From Serratia inhibens (GTDB lineage Bacteria > Pseudomonadota > Gammaproteobacteria > Enterobacterales > Enterobacteriaceae): a DNA stretch of 64,000 nucleotides. Under the pieces are notes generated by a model. That model ran no database searches. It was not told where the DNA came from and was given only the letters and a program-made list of their open reading frames with translations. This document shows positions 27,364-36,394 of the stretch, piece by piece; position 1 is the stretch's first letter; each line of letters opens with the position of its first letter. Made by a program: the position numbers and the translations under genes. The stretch is taken from assembly GCF_003591175.1 (NCBI RefSeq), contig NZ_QYYG01000002.1:372001-436000 (forward strand), written 5' to 3'.

Positions 27364-29026
27364 GGAACGCGTCCTCACTCTTTGGCTGTGCGGCATGCCA
27401 ATGGCGGCCGGGAATGGCCTCAATCAGCTGACGGGTGTAATCGCTGCCCGGCATGGCGAACAGGTCACGGGTCGTGCCACCGTCCACCTGCTGGCCACGG
27501 TGCAACACCGATACGCTGTGCGAAATCTGCCGCACCGTCGCCAGGTCATGCGAGATAAACAAATAGGTCAGCCCCAACGCTTGCTGCAAATCCTGCAACA
27601 AGCGCAGGATCTGCGCCTGCACCGTCACGTCCAGCGCCGAAGTGGCTTCGTCCAGCACCAGTACCCGTGGCTGCAACACCAGTGCGCGGGCGATGGCCAC
27701 CCGCTGGCGTTGGCCGCCGGACAGCTCGCGCGGCTTGCGACCAAGCAAATCGTCCGGCAACGCCACCCGTTCAAACAGCTCGCGCACACGGCGATAGCGC
27801 TCGGCTTTGCCCAGGGGTTCGAAGTTCAGCAACGGCTCTTCAATGACCTGATACAGCGTCTGCGAAGGATCGAGCGAACCGAAGGGGTTTTGGTACACCA
27901 ACTGAATACGGCGACGGAACTGACGCAACGCTTCCCCCTTCAGGCGGGTGAAATCGGTGCCGTCGATAATGATTTGCCCGGCGTCCGGCCGCTGAAAACC
28001 GAGCAGGCAGCGCGCCAGCGTGGTCTTGCCGGAGCCGGATTCCCCCACCAACGCATGGGTAGTGCCGCTCTGCACGCTGAAGGACACCTGATCCAGCGCA
28101 CGGTAGCTTTTGCCGCCGGAGCCGGCCAGGCGAAAGTCTTTCACCAACCCGTTGACCTGGATCGCCGGCGCTTGCGTGCCAAGGTTTAGCCGCGGCGCAG
28201 CGGCACCGGCCAACGAAGGCACATCGGCAAACAGCCGGCGGGTATAGTCGCTGGCGGGAGCGCGCAGCACCTCGGCGGTCACGCCCTGCTCCTGCACCCG
28301 GCCGTGGCGGAACACCAGCAGCCGATCGGCGCGCTCCGCCGCCACCGCCAGATCGTGGGTCACCAGTAATACCGCCGTACCGAATTCCTGCCGCAGCTCG
28401 TCAATCAAATCAAGAATGCGTTTCTGCACCGTGACGTCCAGCGCGCTGGTGGGTTCATCGGCGATAATCAACGCCGGCTGCAACGCAATGGCGATAGCGA
28501 TCAGCACCCGTTGTTTCATGCCGCCGGAAAGCTCGTGCGGATACTGCCGCGCCCGCAGCTCCGGGTGCGTCAGGCCAACCCGGGTCAACAGCTCCAGCAC
28601 CCGCCGCTGCACCTGCTTGCGCGGCAAGCGGCGGTGAATGTTGACGATCTCCGCCACCTGCTCACCGATGGTTTTTACCGGGTTAAGCGAGCTGGAAGGG
28701 TCTTGCGGGATCAGGCTGATTTGCGCGCCGCGCACCGCATCCAGTCGGCGTGACGACCAATGGGCAATGTCGGTGCCGTTGAGGCGGATTGCCCCCTGCT
28801 CCAGGCGGCCGTTTTCCGTCAGCAGGCCAATGATCGCCTGCGCGGTGGTGGTTTTGCCCGAGCCGGACTCACCGACCAGCGCTACCACCTCACCCGGTTG
28901 GATCGAGAACGAGACGTCGTGCACCACCCGGCGGCTGCCGGTTGCCTCCTGATAGGCGATGGAAACCTTGTCCAGCTCCAGCAGCGGCGTAGCGGCGGCG
29001 CGTTGCAATGCGGTTTGAATGCTCAT
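27353..29026 (-). CDS. Dual-ATPase ABC transporter protein (dipeptide/nickel type)
   Basis: ATP-binding protein of 557 aa with two nucleotide-binding domains in one chain, GsiA-like. Each half has Walker A GESGSGKTT, a signature (LSGGMKQR in the first, LSGGQRQR in the second) and Walker B (ADEPTSALDVT, LDEATSALDVT). The ATG at 29026 overlaps the permease stop (ATGA); a TTG just before it is ignored. It energises import through the two adjacent permeases. Confidence 0.94.
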   Translation of the reverse strand: MSIQTALQRAAATPLLELDKVSIAYQEATGSRRVVHDVSFSIQPGEVVALVGESGSGKTTTAQAIIGLLTENGRLEQGAIRLNGTDIAHWSSRRLDAVRGAQISLIPQDPSSSLNPVKTIGEQVAEIVNIHRRLPRKQVQRRVLELLTRVGLTHPELRARQYPHELSGGMKQRVLIAIAIALQPALIIADEPTSALDVTVQKRILDLIDELRQEFGTAVLLVTHDLAVAAERADRLLVFRHGRVQEQGVTAEVLRAPASDYTRRLFADVPSLAGAAAPRLNLGTQAPAIQVNGLVKDFRLAGSGGKSYRALDQVSFSVQSGTTHALVGESGSGKTTLARCLLGFQRPDAGQIIIDGTDFTRLKGEALRQFRRRIQLVYQNPFGSLDPSQTLYQVIEEPLLNFEPLGKAERYRRVRELFERVALPDDLLGRKPRELSGGQRQRVAIARALVLQPRVLVLDEATSALDVTVQAQILRLLQDLQQALGLTYLFISHDLATVRQISHSVSVLHRGQQVDGGTTRDLFAMPGSDYTRQLIEAIPGRHWHAAQPKSEDAFHEQ

Positions 29027-29916
29027 CAATGCGTCCTCGCCAGTGCGCGGCTGATGCGGTTAGCCGCCAGCACCACCGCCACCACCGCCAAACCGGGGAA
29101 AGTGGTCAGCCACCAGGCGGTGGAAATGTAGTTGCGCCCTTCGGCGATCAACAGCCCCCATTCCGGCGTTGGCGGTGGCGTGCCGTAGCCGAGGAAGCTC
29201 AGGGTGGCGATCGCCAGAATGGCGCTGCCGAATTGCAGCGCCGAGAAGGCGATCACCGAGGTCAGCGAGTTCGGCAGAATGTGCCGCCACAGCACCGCCC
29301 AAAAGGTGCCGCCGCTGCCATAGCCCGCTTCGACGTAATCGCTGTGCCGCACCCGCACCACCTCCGCGCGCGCCAGGCGGGCGAAGTTGGCGACCGAGGT
29401 GATCCCGACGGCGATGGCGGCATTCACCGTGCCAAACCCCAGCAGGATAATCACGCTTAGCGACAACAGCAGACCGGGGATCGACAGCAGCACATCGACC
29501 AGGCGCATGACCGCATCGTCCGCCACGCCGCCCACCGCACCGGCAATCAGCCCGAGCGCGGTGCCCAGCAACAGGCCCAACGCCACCGCCACCAGCGCGG
29601 CGGACAGCGTTTGCGAAGCGCCATAAACCATGCGGGCGTACAAATCGCGCCCCAGTTGGTCGGTGCCCAGCCAGTGTGTACCGCCCGGTGCCAGCCGCTG
29701 CGCGCCGGCAATGCCCTCGGTGCCGCTGTAGGCGGTAAACAGCTGCGGCGCCAATGCCCACAGTACCGCGATGGCGATCACCGCCCAGGCCAGCAGCAGC
29801 GTCACCGGCACACGCCTGCGGCGGCGCGGGCGGCTGGCCGGCAAGGTGCCTTCGCTTTCCAGCCCGGCCAGATCGCGTTCCGGCACGGTCGATTTTTCAA
29901 AGGAGATACTGCTCAT
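29026..29916 (-). CDS. ABC transporter permease, DppC-like
   Basis: Inner-membrane permease of 296 aa with a long N-terminal cytoplasmic stretch, then about six helices. Landmarks: THWLGTDQLGRDLYARMVYGA near the start of the core and the EAA loop ARAEVVRVRHSDYVEAGYGSG. It overlaps neighbours by four bases on both sides. It pairs with the DppB-like subunit. Confidence 0.93.
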   Translation of the reverse strand: MSSISFEKSTVPERDLAGLESEGTLPASRPRRRRRVPVTLLLAWAVIAIAVLWALAPQLFTAYSGTEGIAGAQRLAPGGTHWLGTDQLGRDLYARMVYGASQTLSAALVAVALGLLLGTALGLIAGAVGGVADDAVMRLVDVLLSIPGLLLSLSVIILLGFGTVNAAIAVGITSVANFARLARAEVVRVRHSDYVEAGYGSGGTFWAVLWRHILPNSLTSVIAFSALQFGSAILAIATLSFLGYGTPPPTPEWGLLIAEGRNYISTAWWLTTFPGLAVVAVVLAANRISRALARTH

Positions 29917-30857
29917 ACGGCGGCTCCTGTCTGCGTTTTCAAGCGGGGATCCAGCAGCGGGAACAGCAGATCCACCAGCAGGTTGATGGTGACGAAGGCG
30001 GCGGCGGAAATCACCACAATCGCCTGCAACACCGCCACGTCTTGATTAAGCACCGCCTGCAGGGTCAGTTGCCCCAGCCCGCTGCGGCCAAATACGGTTT
30101 CGGTGATAAGCGCCCCGGCGATCAGTTCACCGAACAAAATGCCGGCGATGGTCAGCGCAGGCAGCATGGCGTTGCGCGCCACGTGCCGCCACAACACCCC
30201 ACTGCGGCTGGCGCCTTTGGCGCGCGCCACCGCGACAAACGGCTGGGTCTGGACCTGATCGATGCTGCGGATCAGGATCTGCGCCAGCGGGGCGGAGATG
30301 GGGACCGCCAGCGTCACGATCGGCAAAATCAACCCTTCCCACTCGCCCGGATTGATCACCGGGATCAACTTGAGCTGGAATGAAAAGACCTGGATCAACA
30401 CGATGCCCAGCCAGAAGGTAGGCACAGAAACAAACAGCGAGGGCAGCGATTGCAACGCCGATCTCAGCCCGCCGAAACCGCTCAAATTGGAGAGAAAGGC
30501 AATCGCCAGCGCCAGGATCAACGCCAGCGAGAAGCCCAGCACCGCCAGTTGCAGCGTGGCGGGCAGGTTGGTGGCCAGCAGGCGGGTGACCGGCACGCCG
30601 GCCTGAATCGAGTAGCCCAGATCGCCGCGCAGCACGTTACCCAGCGCGTGCAAATACTGCTGCCACAGCGACACGTTGGCCCCATAAGCGGCGCGCATGT
30701 CGGCGATTTGCGCCGGGCTTAGCCCCATGTCCGGGTTCTGAAACTTAATCAGAATCGCATCGCCGGGCAGCACCTGCAGCAGGATAAACGACAGGGTAAA
30801 GGTCGCCCACAGCACCAGCACCGCCTGCCCAATGCGCTTCGCCAAATATCGGGTCAT
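29913..30857 (-). CDS. ABC transporter permease, DppB-like
   Basis: Inner-membrane permease of 314 aa beginning with the DppB signature MTRYLAKRIGQAVLVLWATF, with VLPGDAI in the first periplasmic loop, six helices and an EAA loop (FVAVARAKGASRSGVLWRHV). It starts 10 bp after the binding-protein stop and overlaps the DppC-like gene by four bases. Confidence 0.94.
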   Translation of the reverse strand: MTRYLAKRIGQAVLVLWATFTLSFILLQVLPGDAILIKFQNPDMGLSPAQIADMRAAYGANVSLWQQYLHALGNVLRGDLGYSIQAGVPVTRLLATNLPATLQLAVLGFSLALILALAIAFLSNLSGFGGLRSALQSLPSLFVSVPTFWLGIVLIQVFSFQLKLIPVINPGEWEGLILPIVTLAVPISAPLAQILIRSIDQVQTQPFVAVARAKGASRSGVLWRHVARNAMLPALTIAGILFGELIAGALITETVFGRSGLGQLTLQAVLNQDVAVLQAIVVISAAAFVTINLLVDLLFPLLDPRLKTQTGAAV

Positions 30858-30867
30858 CGTTGCCCCC

Positions 30868-32493
30868 TTAATGTTTCTCTAACCAGGCGCCATAGAAACT
30901 CGGGCGGCCGACCGCTTCAAAACTGACGCCCTTCAGATAAGGCGCGCCGGCAAACACCTGCGGCTCCTCAAAGAACGGGATCACATAGGCCTGATCGAGC
31001 AGGTAGTTTTGCGCCTCGCCGGCGATCTGCAGGCGTTTTTGCGCATCGACCTCGGAGGCGATACCCAGCAGCAGCGCGTTCAGCTTGTCATCGCTGAATT
31101 GGCTGTTCTTGCCGCTGCCGCCCTTTTGCAGCAGCGCATCGCGGTTGGTCGGGTAGAACTGGCTTTTAATCACGTCGGGATCGGCGCGCCCCACTTCCAC
31201 CACCGTCGCCGGGGTTTTCTGCGGATCGAGGTTATCCGCCACCCGGCTGCCGGCGTCGCCGGCCAGGATGTTCAGCCGCGCACCCACCTTGCCCCACTGC
31301 TGCGAAACCAGCTGCAGCACCGCCTTGTTCTGGGGCTGCGGCAGGGATTCATACAGGTTCAGCAGCAGTTTTTTACCCTCTTTCTCGCGCAGGCCGTCGC
31401 TGCCCTTTTTCCAGCCGGCTTCATCCAGCAGGCGGTTGGCTAACTGCGGATCGAACTTCAACTTGTCGGACAGATCGACAAAACCGGCGGCGGACGAGGC
31501 GATGACCGATCTGGCCTGCGGGTAATTGGCCGAGAACAGCGTATCGACGATTTGCTTGCTGTCGGTGGCATGCAGCAGCGCTTGGCGCACCCGCAGGTCG
31601 CTCACCAGCGGGTTGTCCGGCCGGAAGGCAACGCTGTCGTTAACGCCACGCGTCGGGGCGGCGTAAATAGTGAATCCCTGATCCTGCGTCTGCTTCTCGT
31701 CATAAGCCTGAATTTGGCGAATAAAGTCTGCCTGGCCGGCCTGCAACGCGCCAATGCGCACGCTGTCTTCGCCGGTGACGATCACCTTGATGCCGTCCAG
31801 ATTGGCGCGCCCCTGTTGCGCCAGTTTGGCCGGGCCCCAGTGGTAGTCCCTGCGTACGCTGAGGTCCACTTCGCGCCCCAGTGTTTCGCCGCTGACCACG
31901 AACGGGCCGGAGCCGATGATATGGCGCGCGTCGCCGAGTTCGTCGTAACTGCGGTTCAGCGTGCTGAGGGACACCAGCCCCGAGCCGATGGTGGCGGTGC
32001 CCTGCAGGAAGCCCGGCGATGAATGTTTGAAGTAAAATTTGACGGTCAGCGGGTCTATCACTTCGCTGCGGTCGTAATTGTTGATCACCTCCGACACCGG
32101 CAGGCGTTTCTCTTTATTGCCCAGGCCGTAGGTATCAAAATTCTTCGCCACCGCGTTGGCGTCCAACGGCGTGCCATCGGAGAAGGTCACGCCCGGACGC
32201 AGCTTGAAGGTGTATTCGGTTTTGTCGGCGTTGCTGCTCCAGGATTCGGCGATCCACGGCTCAATCTCCAGCGTTTTCGGGTTCTGATAGGTCAGTTTGT
32301 CGGTGATCTGGTTGAGGATGCCGCCGTTAGGGTAGAAACCGCCGGAGGGCGGATAAAGGTTGGTGTGCGCCTGCTGCTCCAGGTAGACCAGCGTGCCGCC
32401 CTGCACCGCCGCCAGCGCCGGATGAACGCTCGCCGCCAGCCCCAATGCCACTGCTATCCCGCTGGTTAATGTGTTGAAAGAGAAATTGAACAT
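30868..32493 (-). CDS. Peptide-type ABC transporter substrate-binding protein
   Basis: Periplasmic SBP_bac_5 receptor of 541 aa with a signal peptide (LTSGIAVALGLAASVHPALAA). The mature region shows typical features: LEIEPWIAESWSSNADKTEY, FKLRPGVTFSDGTPLDANAV and VRQALLHATDSKQIVDTLF. It is first in the operon with two permeases, dual ATPase, monooxygenase and CMD protein. From memory it fits the family named after Klebsiella KPN_01854. The ligand is not necessarily a peptide, given the linked oxygenase. An ERIC element lies 40 bp upstream of its start. Confidence 0.92.
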   Translation of the reverse strand: MFNFSFNTLTSGIAVALGLAASVHPALAAVQGGTLVYLEQQAHTNLYPPSGGFYPNGGILNQITDKLTYQNPKTLEIEPWIAESWSSNADKTEYTFKLRPGVTFSDGTPLDANAVAKNFDTYGLGNKEKRLPVSEVINNYDRSEVIDPLTVKFYFKHSSPGFLQGTATIGSGLVSLSTLNRSYDELGDARHIIGSGPFVVSGETLGREVDLSVRRDYHWGPAKLAQQGRANLDGIKVIVTGEDSVRIGALQAGQADFIRQIQAYDEKQTQDQGFTIYAAPTRGVNDSVAFRPDNPLVSDLRVRQALLHATDSKQIVDTLFSANYPQARSVIASSAAGFVDLSDKLKFDPQLANRLLDEAGWKKGSDGLREKEGKKLLLNLYESLPQPQNKAVLQLVSQQWGKVGARLNILAGDAGSRVADNLDPQKTPATVVEVGRADPDVIKSQFYPTNRDALLQKGGSGKNSQFSDDKLNALLLGIASEVDAQKRLQIAGEAQNYLLDQAYVIPFFEEPQVFAGAPYLKGVSFEAVGRPSFYGAWLEKH

Positions 32494-32532
32494 AGATTTG
32501 CCACGCCTTCTTTATTTCGGAACGTTATGGGT

Positions 32533-32658
32533 TTTACCCTATGAATTTCAAGCCGCAGCCAGGCGGCCAGCTCGCTCACATCAGGCGCTTACTCAGGTAA
32601 GTCACTGGGGTGCGCGGGTGCAGCCAACAACGCTGCGGCTTGAAAGGCGACGGGTATA
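32533..32658. repeat. ERIC (IRU) element
   Basis: About 126 bp, bounded by ACCCTATGAATTTCAAGCCG and CGGCTTGAAAGGCGACGGG, with the internal TAAGTCACTGGGGTG block, matches the enterobacterial repetitive intergenic consensus from memory. It lies in the leader of the binding-protein gene and could form a long hairpin in its mRNA. Confidence 0.85.
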
Positions 32659-32793
32659 GATAACAAACCAAATCGGCGGGGAGTTGAACGAACTAATTTC
32701 GCTAACCAAGGGTGGAAAATGCACAAGGGCTCTGGCTTGGCAGAACTGAAGTAATGTTATAGTGTATCAAAAACCAAAATCAGGAGAGCCAGG

Positions 32794-33042
32794 ATGAAAA
32801 TTCAACTCTCGCTGCTGTTCCTTGGCCTGTTGGCCGGGCGGGCTGCCGCGTTTCAGTCGAAGGTGCCGGAACCGCAGCCAGAACAGGCAGGAGCGGCGGA
32901 AAGTAACCTCGAGAATATGTTCTATGGTTTTCACGCGATGGATGCGCAGGCAGTCAATATCGGCACCTGTGCAGCATTGCCGCAGGCCGGATGCCAGTGC
33001 GCTTTCTGCACCCAGCTGCGACAGGCCGGGACGGGGAAATGA
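32794..33042 (+). CDS. Small exported Cys-rich protein of unknown function
   Basis: An 82-aa protein with a clear Sec signal peptide (KIQLSLLFLGLLAGRAAAF), a Pro/Gln/Glu-rich linker, and a C-terminal region with four Cys residues (CAALPQAGCQCAFC). A strong ribosome-binding site (CAGGAGAGCCAGG) precedes the ATG. I do not recognise the family. The four Cys could make two disulphides in the periplasm or bind a metal. It stands alone, convergent with the AlaX-like gene. Confidence 0.65.
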   Translation: MKIQLSLLFLGLLAGRAAAFQSKVPEPQPEQAGAAESNLENMFYGFHAMDAQAVNIGTCAALPQAGCQCAFCTQLRQAGTGK

Positions 33043-33059
33043 CCGGCCCGGATCAATGC

Positions 33060-33689
33060 TCAGCCCATTTCATACTGCACAATCAACTGCCCTTTTTTCA
33101 TCTTCACCGCCGTGATGGTCACCGCGCCCAGCTCGCTCAACGCGGCCACGTGGGTACCGCCGCAGCCGTAAACGGGCAGATCGCCGAAGCCCACCTGACG
33201 CACGCCATCAACGTCCAGTTGCCTGCGCGGCAAATTGGCCGCGATCAGCCGTTGCAGCTCCGATTGCAGGGCACCTTGCTCCAGCGTTTGGGGGGCTGCG
33301 CCCGGCGCAAAGGTGATGCGCCCTTCGCCCGGCCAATGGTGCGCCTTCACCGGTTGCCAGCCGTGGTTTTCCCCTACCCAGCCAATCAGGTGGCCGGCGG
33401 AATGCCAGCGGGCGTGCAACCGGCGCCGCTCGCCATCCACCTGCTGGCTCACCGGCCCAGCGCTCACGGGTTCGGCGGTGAAATGCAGCACCTTATCGCC
33501 CTGCTGCGCCACGCGCAGTACCGGAATGGCACCAAGAGCGCCGGTATCGGCCTGTTGCCCGCCGCCCTGCGGGTGGAACAGCGTCGCACTCAGCTCCACG
33601 GCATAGCCGCCGTCTTCGACCGGGGTGCAGGCCAGCACCTGCGCTTCGCCCTGTAGATCGTCGCTGTAATAATAAAGTCGTTCGGTCAT
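33060..33689 (-). CDS. AlaX-type alanyl-tRNA editing protein
   Basis: Free-standing editing domain of 209 aa, homologous to the second half of AlaRS. It hydrolyses mischarged Ser- or Gly-tRNA(Ala) in trans. Zinc ligands are in the HSAGH motif (HxxxH) in the first half and CGGTH in the second; ATLFHPQGGGQQADTG is the N-terminal editing-fold segment. AGGAGAAAGCC precedes the ATG. It is divergent from a LysR gene by 73 bp. Confidence 0.9.
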   Translation of the reverse strand: MTERLYYYSDDLQGEAQVLACTPVEDGGYAVELSATLFHPQGGGQQADTGALGAIPVLRVAQQGDKVLHFTAEPVSAGPVSQQVDGERRRLHARWHSAGHLIGWVGENHGWQPVKAHHWPGEGRITFAPGAAPQTLEQGALQSELQRLIAANLPRRQLDVDGVRQVGFGDLPVYGCGGTHVAALSELGAVTITAVKMKKGQLIVQYEMG

Positions 33690-33762
33690 GGCTTTCTCCT
33701 GATTGCAGAACTCTGCCTAGTATATTCATGCCATAATCAAAGGATAATCCATCTTCTTTACA

Positions 33763-34713
33763 ATGGACCTTTGCGCTGTGAGCACAAATCTATCCCATTC
33801 TCTGCTGGCCGAAATGGCCGTTTTCGTTCAGGTGGTGGAAAGCGGCAGTTTCTCCGCCGCCGCCCGCCTGCTGGGCACCTCGCCCTCTGCCACCAGCCGC
33901 AGCGTGGCGAAACTCGAACAAGCGCTGGCGCTGCAACTGCTGCACCGCACTACCCGCAAGCTGCGCCTGAGCGAACAGGGAGAAGAAGCCTTCCTGCGCT
34001 GCCGCAGCATGCTGGACGCCGCGCATTCGGTGATGGAAATCAGCGGCCAGGGCGCCGCAGAACCGGAAGGCTTGATCAGCGTCAGCGTCCCCAAAGCGGT
34101 GGGCCGCTTCGTGCTGCACCCGCATATACCGGCATTTTTGCGCCGCTACCCCAAAGTGGACGTGCATCTGCGGCTGGAAGACCGCTATATGGACCTGATT
34201 GACGATCGGGTCGATCTGGCGCTACGCATTACCGATCGCCCGTCGCCCGGGCTGATCGGCCGCCAGCTGATGACGATAGAACACCTGTTGTGCGCCACGC
34301 CGGAGTATCTGGCGCAGCACGGCACGCCGCAGCAGCCGCAGGATTTGGCACAGCACAGTTGCATTTATCTGGGGGAAACGCCCAATGACGCCCGCTGGAA
34401 ATTCCGCCGCACCGGCAAAACGATCACGGTGAACGTGCGCGGTCGCTATGCCGCCAACCATACCGGCGTGCGGCTGGATGCGGTGAAACAGCACCTCGGC
34501 ATTGGCAGCCTGCCCTATTTTACCGCCCGGCAGGCGCTGGACAGCGGAGAAGTGGTGCAGGTGCTGCCGGAATGGGATTTCCTCAGCAGCTACCACGGCG
34601 GCCTGTGGCTGCTGTATGCACCCAACCAGCATCTGCCGCCCAAGTTGCGGGTGTTTATCGATTATCTGGTCGCCTGCCTGGCCAAAGAACCGCAGCTAAA
34701 GCGCCTTGCGTAA
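33763..34713 (+). CDS. LysR-family regulator (CrgA-like)
   Basis: LysR-type regulator of up to 316 aa. The HTH covers AVFVQVVESGSFSAAARLLG and SPSATSRSVAKLEQALALQL; the effector domain has the CrgA/DsdC-like ending. The ATG at 33763 is the track start, but a GTG at 33778 would remove five residues and cannot be excluded. It is divergent from the AlaX-like gene and its last 18 bp overlap the convergent alkB. Confidence 0.9.
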   Translation: MDLCAVSTNLSHSLLAEMAVFVQVVESGSFSAAARLLGTSPSATSRSVAKLEQALALQLLHRTTRKLRLSEQGEEAFLRCRSMLDAAHSVMEISGQGAAEPEGLISVSVPKAVGRFVLHPHIPAFLRRYPKVDVHLRLEDRYMDLIDDRVDLALRITDRPSPGLIGRQLMTIEHLLCATPEYLAQHGTPQQPQDLAQHSCIYLGETPNDARWKFRRTGKTITVNVRGRYAANHTGVRLDAVKQHLGIGSLPYFTARQALDSGEVVQVLPEWDFLSSYHGGLWLLYAPNQHLPPKLRVFIDYLVACLAKEPQLKRLA

Positions 34714-35343
34714 GGTGATGTTGATCCTGTGCGGCCCCACCAGCGAATGGTAACCCTCTTTGATCGGCATAATGCCGTGAAAGCACAGCCGCGACGGGCC
34801 GCCCCACACCACTACGTCGCCGTGCGCGAGTGGAATGCGCTGGGCCCGGTCACTGCGCTGCATGCCGCCGAACTGAAACACCGCCGGTAATCCCAGCGAG
34901 ACCGACACAATCGGTGAGCCGAAATCGTGCTCGTCTTTATCCTGATGCAGCGACAGTTTGCTGCCGGGATCGTAGCGGTTCATCAGACACGAATCCGGCA
35001 CGAACGGCGCAAAACCCGCCTGCTGCGCCGCTTCGTCCGCCAGCGCCATAAAAATAGCCGGGATGGGCGGCCAACGTTTGCCGCTGCGCGAATCGCGCTC
35101 GGAATAACGATAGCCGCGGCTGTCGCTGCTCCAGCCGTTGCCGCACCAGCTCATCGCCACCGACATCACATGGCCGCCCGGCGTGGTCATGTGCCGCCAG
35201 GGTACCTGCGCGATCACCCCCTTCACCGCCGCCAACAGCTCCGGCCCGTGGTCGCGCACAAAACCGTGCATCACCACCGCGCCCGGAGCGATCTGCTCGC
35301 GCCACGGCAGTGGCACGGCGTCTTCGAAAAGATCGAGAGTCAT
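34696..35343 (-). CDS. alkB: DNA oxidative demethylase AlkB
   Basis: Fe(II)/2-oxoglutarate dioxygenase of 215 aa that removes 1-methyladenine and 3-methylcytosine from DNA. It aligns with E. coli AlkB throughout: TPGGHVMSVAMSWCGN, CLMNRYDPGSKLSLHQDKDE (iron ligands His and Asp), IVSVSLGLPAVFQFGG, GDVVVWGGPSRLCFHGI (third His) and the 2-oxoglutarate Arg in RINITLRKA. It stands alone here, not fused to ada. Confidence 0.96.
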   Translation of the reverse strand: MTLDLFEDAVPLPWREQIAPGAVVMHGFVRDHGPELLAAVKGVIAQVPWRHMTTPGGHVMSVAMSWCGNGWSSDSRGYRYSERDSRSGKRWPPIPAIFMALADEAAQQAGFAPFVPDSCLMNRYDPGSKLSLHQDKDEHDFGSPIVSVSLGLPAVFQFGGMQRSDRAQRIPLAHGDVVVWGGPSRLCFHGIMPIKEGYHSLVGPHRINITLRKAL

Positions 35344-35482
35344 GGATTAAAGCCTGTATGAATACACAGTATTTATTTTAACTCGCCGCCGACGATTGTC
35401 CAGTGTGATGCGCACCATTGTTGTCGATGCCAAACTTCTCTAGAGTACCTGCAATAAAATCAATAACCTTTCAGGATCGCAC

Positions 35483-36364
35483 GTGATTAAAGGGATCGTT
35501 CTTTCGGTTGTCGCCTCGGTATTGTTCGCCGTGATGTATTACTACACCTCCACGCTGGCCCCGCTCGACGGCGAGCAGGTCTTCGGCTGGCGTACCCTGC
35601 TGACGGTCCCTTTCCTGACGCTGTTTATGATTTTTTCCGCCGACTGGCGCCGGGTGAGCGAGACGCTGCGCTGGGTTAAACAGCGGCCGCGCCGCCTGCT
35701 GTTTCTGCCGCTGAGTTCCGCGCTGCTGGGGGTTCAGCTGTGGCTGTTCCTGTGGGCGCCGCTGCACGGCAAGGCGCTGGAGGTGTCACTCGGTTATTTC
35801 CTGCTGCCGCTGACCATGGTGCTGGCGGGGCGAGTGATTTTCCGCGATCGTCTTTCACTGCTGCAAAAGCTGGCGGTGGGTTGCGCCATTATCGGCGTCG
35901 GCAATGAGCTGTATCAGGTCGGCGGCGTCTCCTGGGCGACGCTGGTGGTGGCGCTGGGTTATCCGGTTTACTTTATTCTTCGTCGGCATTTCGGCACCGA
36001 TAACCTTGGCGGGCTGTGGTGCGAACTGGCGCTGATGCTGCCGGTCGCAGGCTGGTTCGCCTTTGGCGGAAACGGGCCGCAGGCCGCATTGGCCACCCAT
36101 CCGCTGCTGTATGTGCAGATCCCGCTGTTGGGTATTCTCAGTGCCTCGGCGTTGGTGTGTTATATCCTGGCCAGCCGCCTGCTGCCGTTCAGCCTGTTTG
36201 GCCTGCTGAGCTACGTGGAGCCGGTGCTGTTGGTGGTGGTGGCGCTGTTGCTGGGCGAGAGTATCGGCCGCGACGAATGGCTGACCTATGTTCCGATCTG
36301 GCTGGCAGTGCTGTTGTTGGTATCCGAAGGTGTTCGTCATCTGTTGCGTCGCCGCAGACCATAG
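35483..36364 (+). CDS. RarD-like EamA/DMT transporter
   Basis: Inner-membrane protein of 293 aa with ten predicted helices in two EamA repeats, of the RarD type (VLSVVASVLFAVMYYYTSTL at the start). Translation begins at GTG (35483), with AGGA seven to eight bases upstream. Function in the family is export of small metabolites; the substrate is unknown. It is convergent with the PPTase gene. Confidence 0.87.
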   Translation: MIKGIVLSVVASVLFAVMYYYTSTLAPLDGEQVFGWRTLLTVPFLTLFMIFSADWRRVSETLRWVKQRPRRLLFLPLSSALLGVQLWLFLWAPLHGKALEVSLGYFLLPLTMVLAGRVIFRDRLSLLQKLAVGCAIIGVGNELYQVGGVSWATLVVALGYPVYFILRRHFGTDNLGGLWCELALMLPVAGWFAFGGNGPQAALATHPLLYVQIPLLGILSASALVCYILASRLLPFSLFGLLSYVEPVLLVVVALLLGESIGRDEWLTYVPIWLAVLLLVSEGVRHLLRRRRP

Positions 36365-36394
36365 TGACGGCGTAACGCCACTTATTTATTTGAT

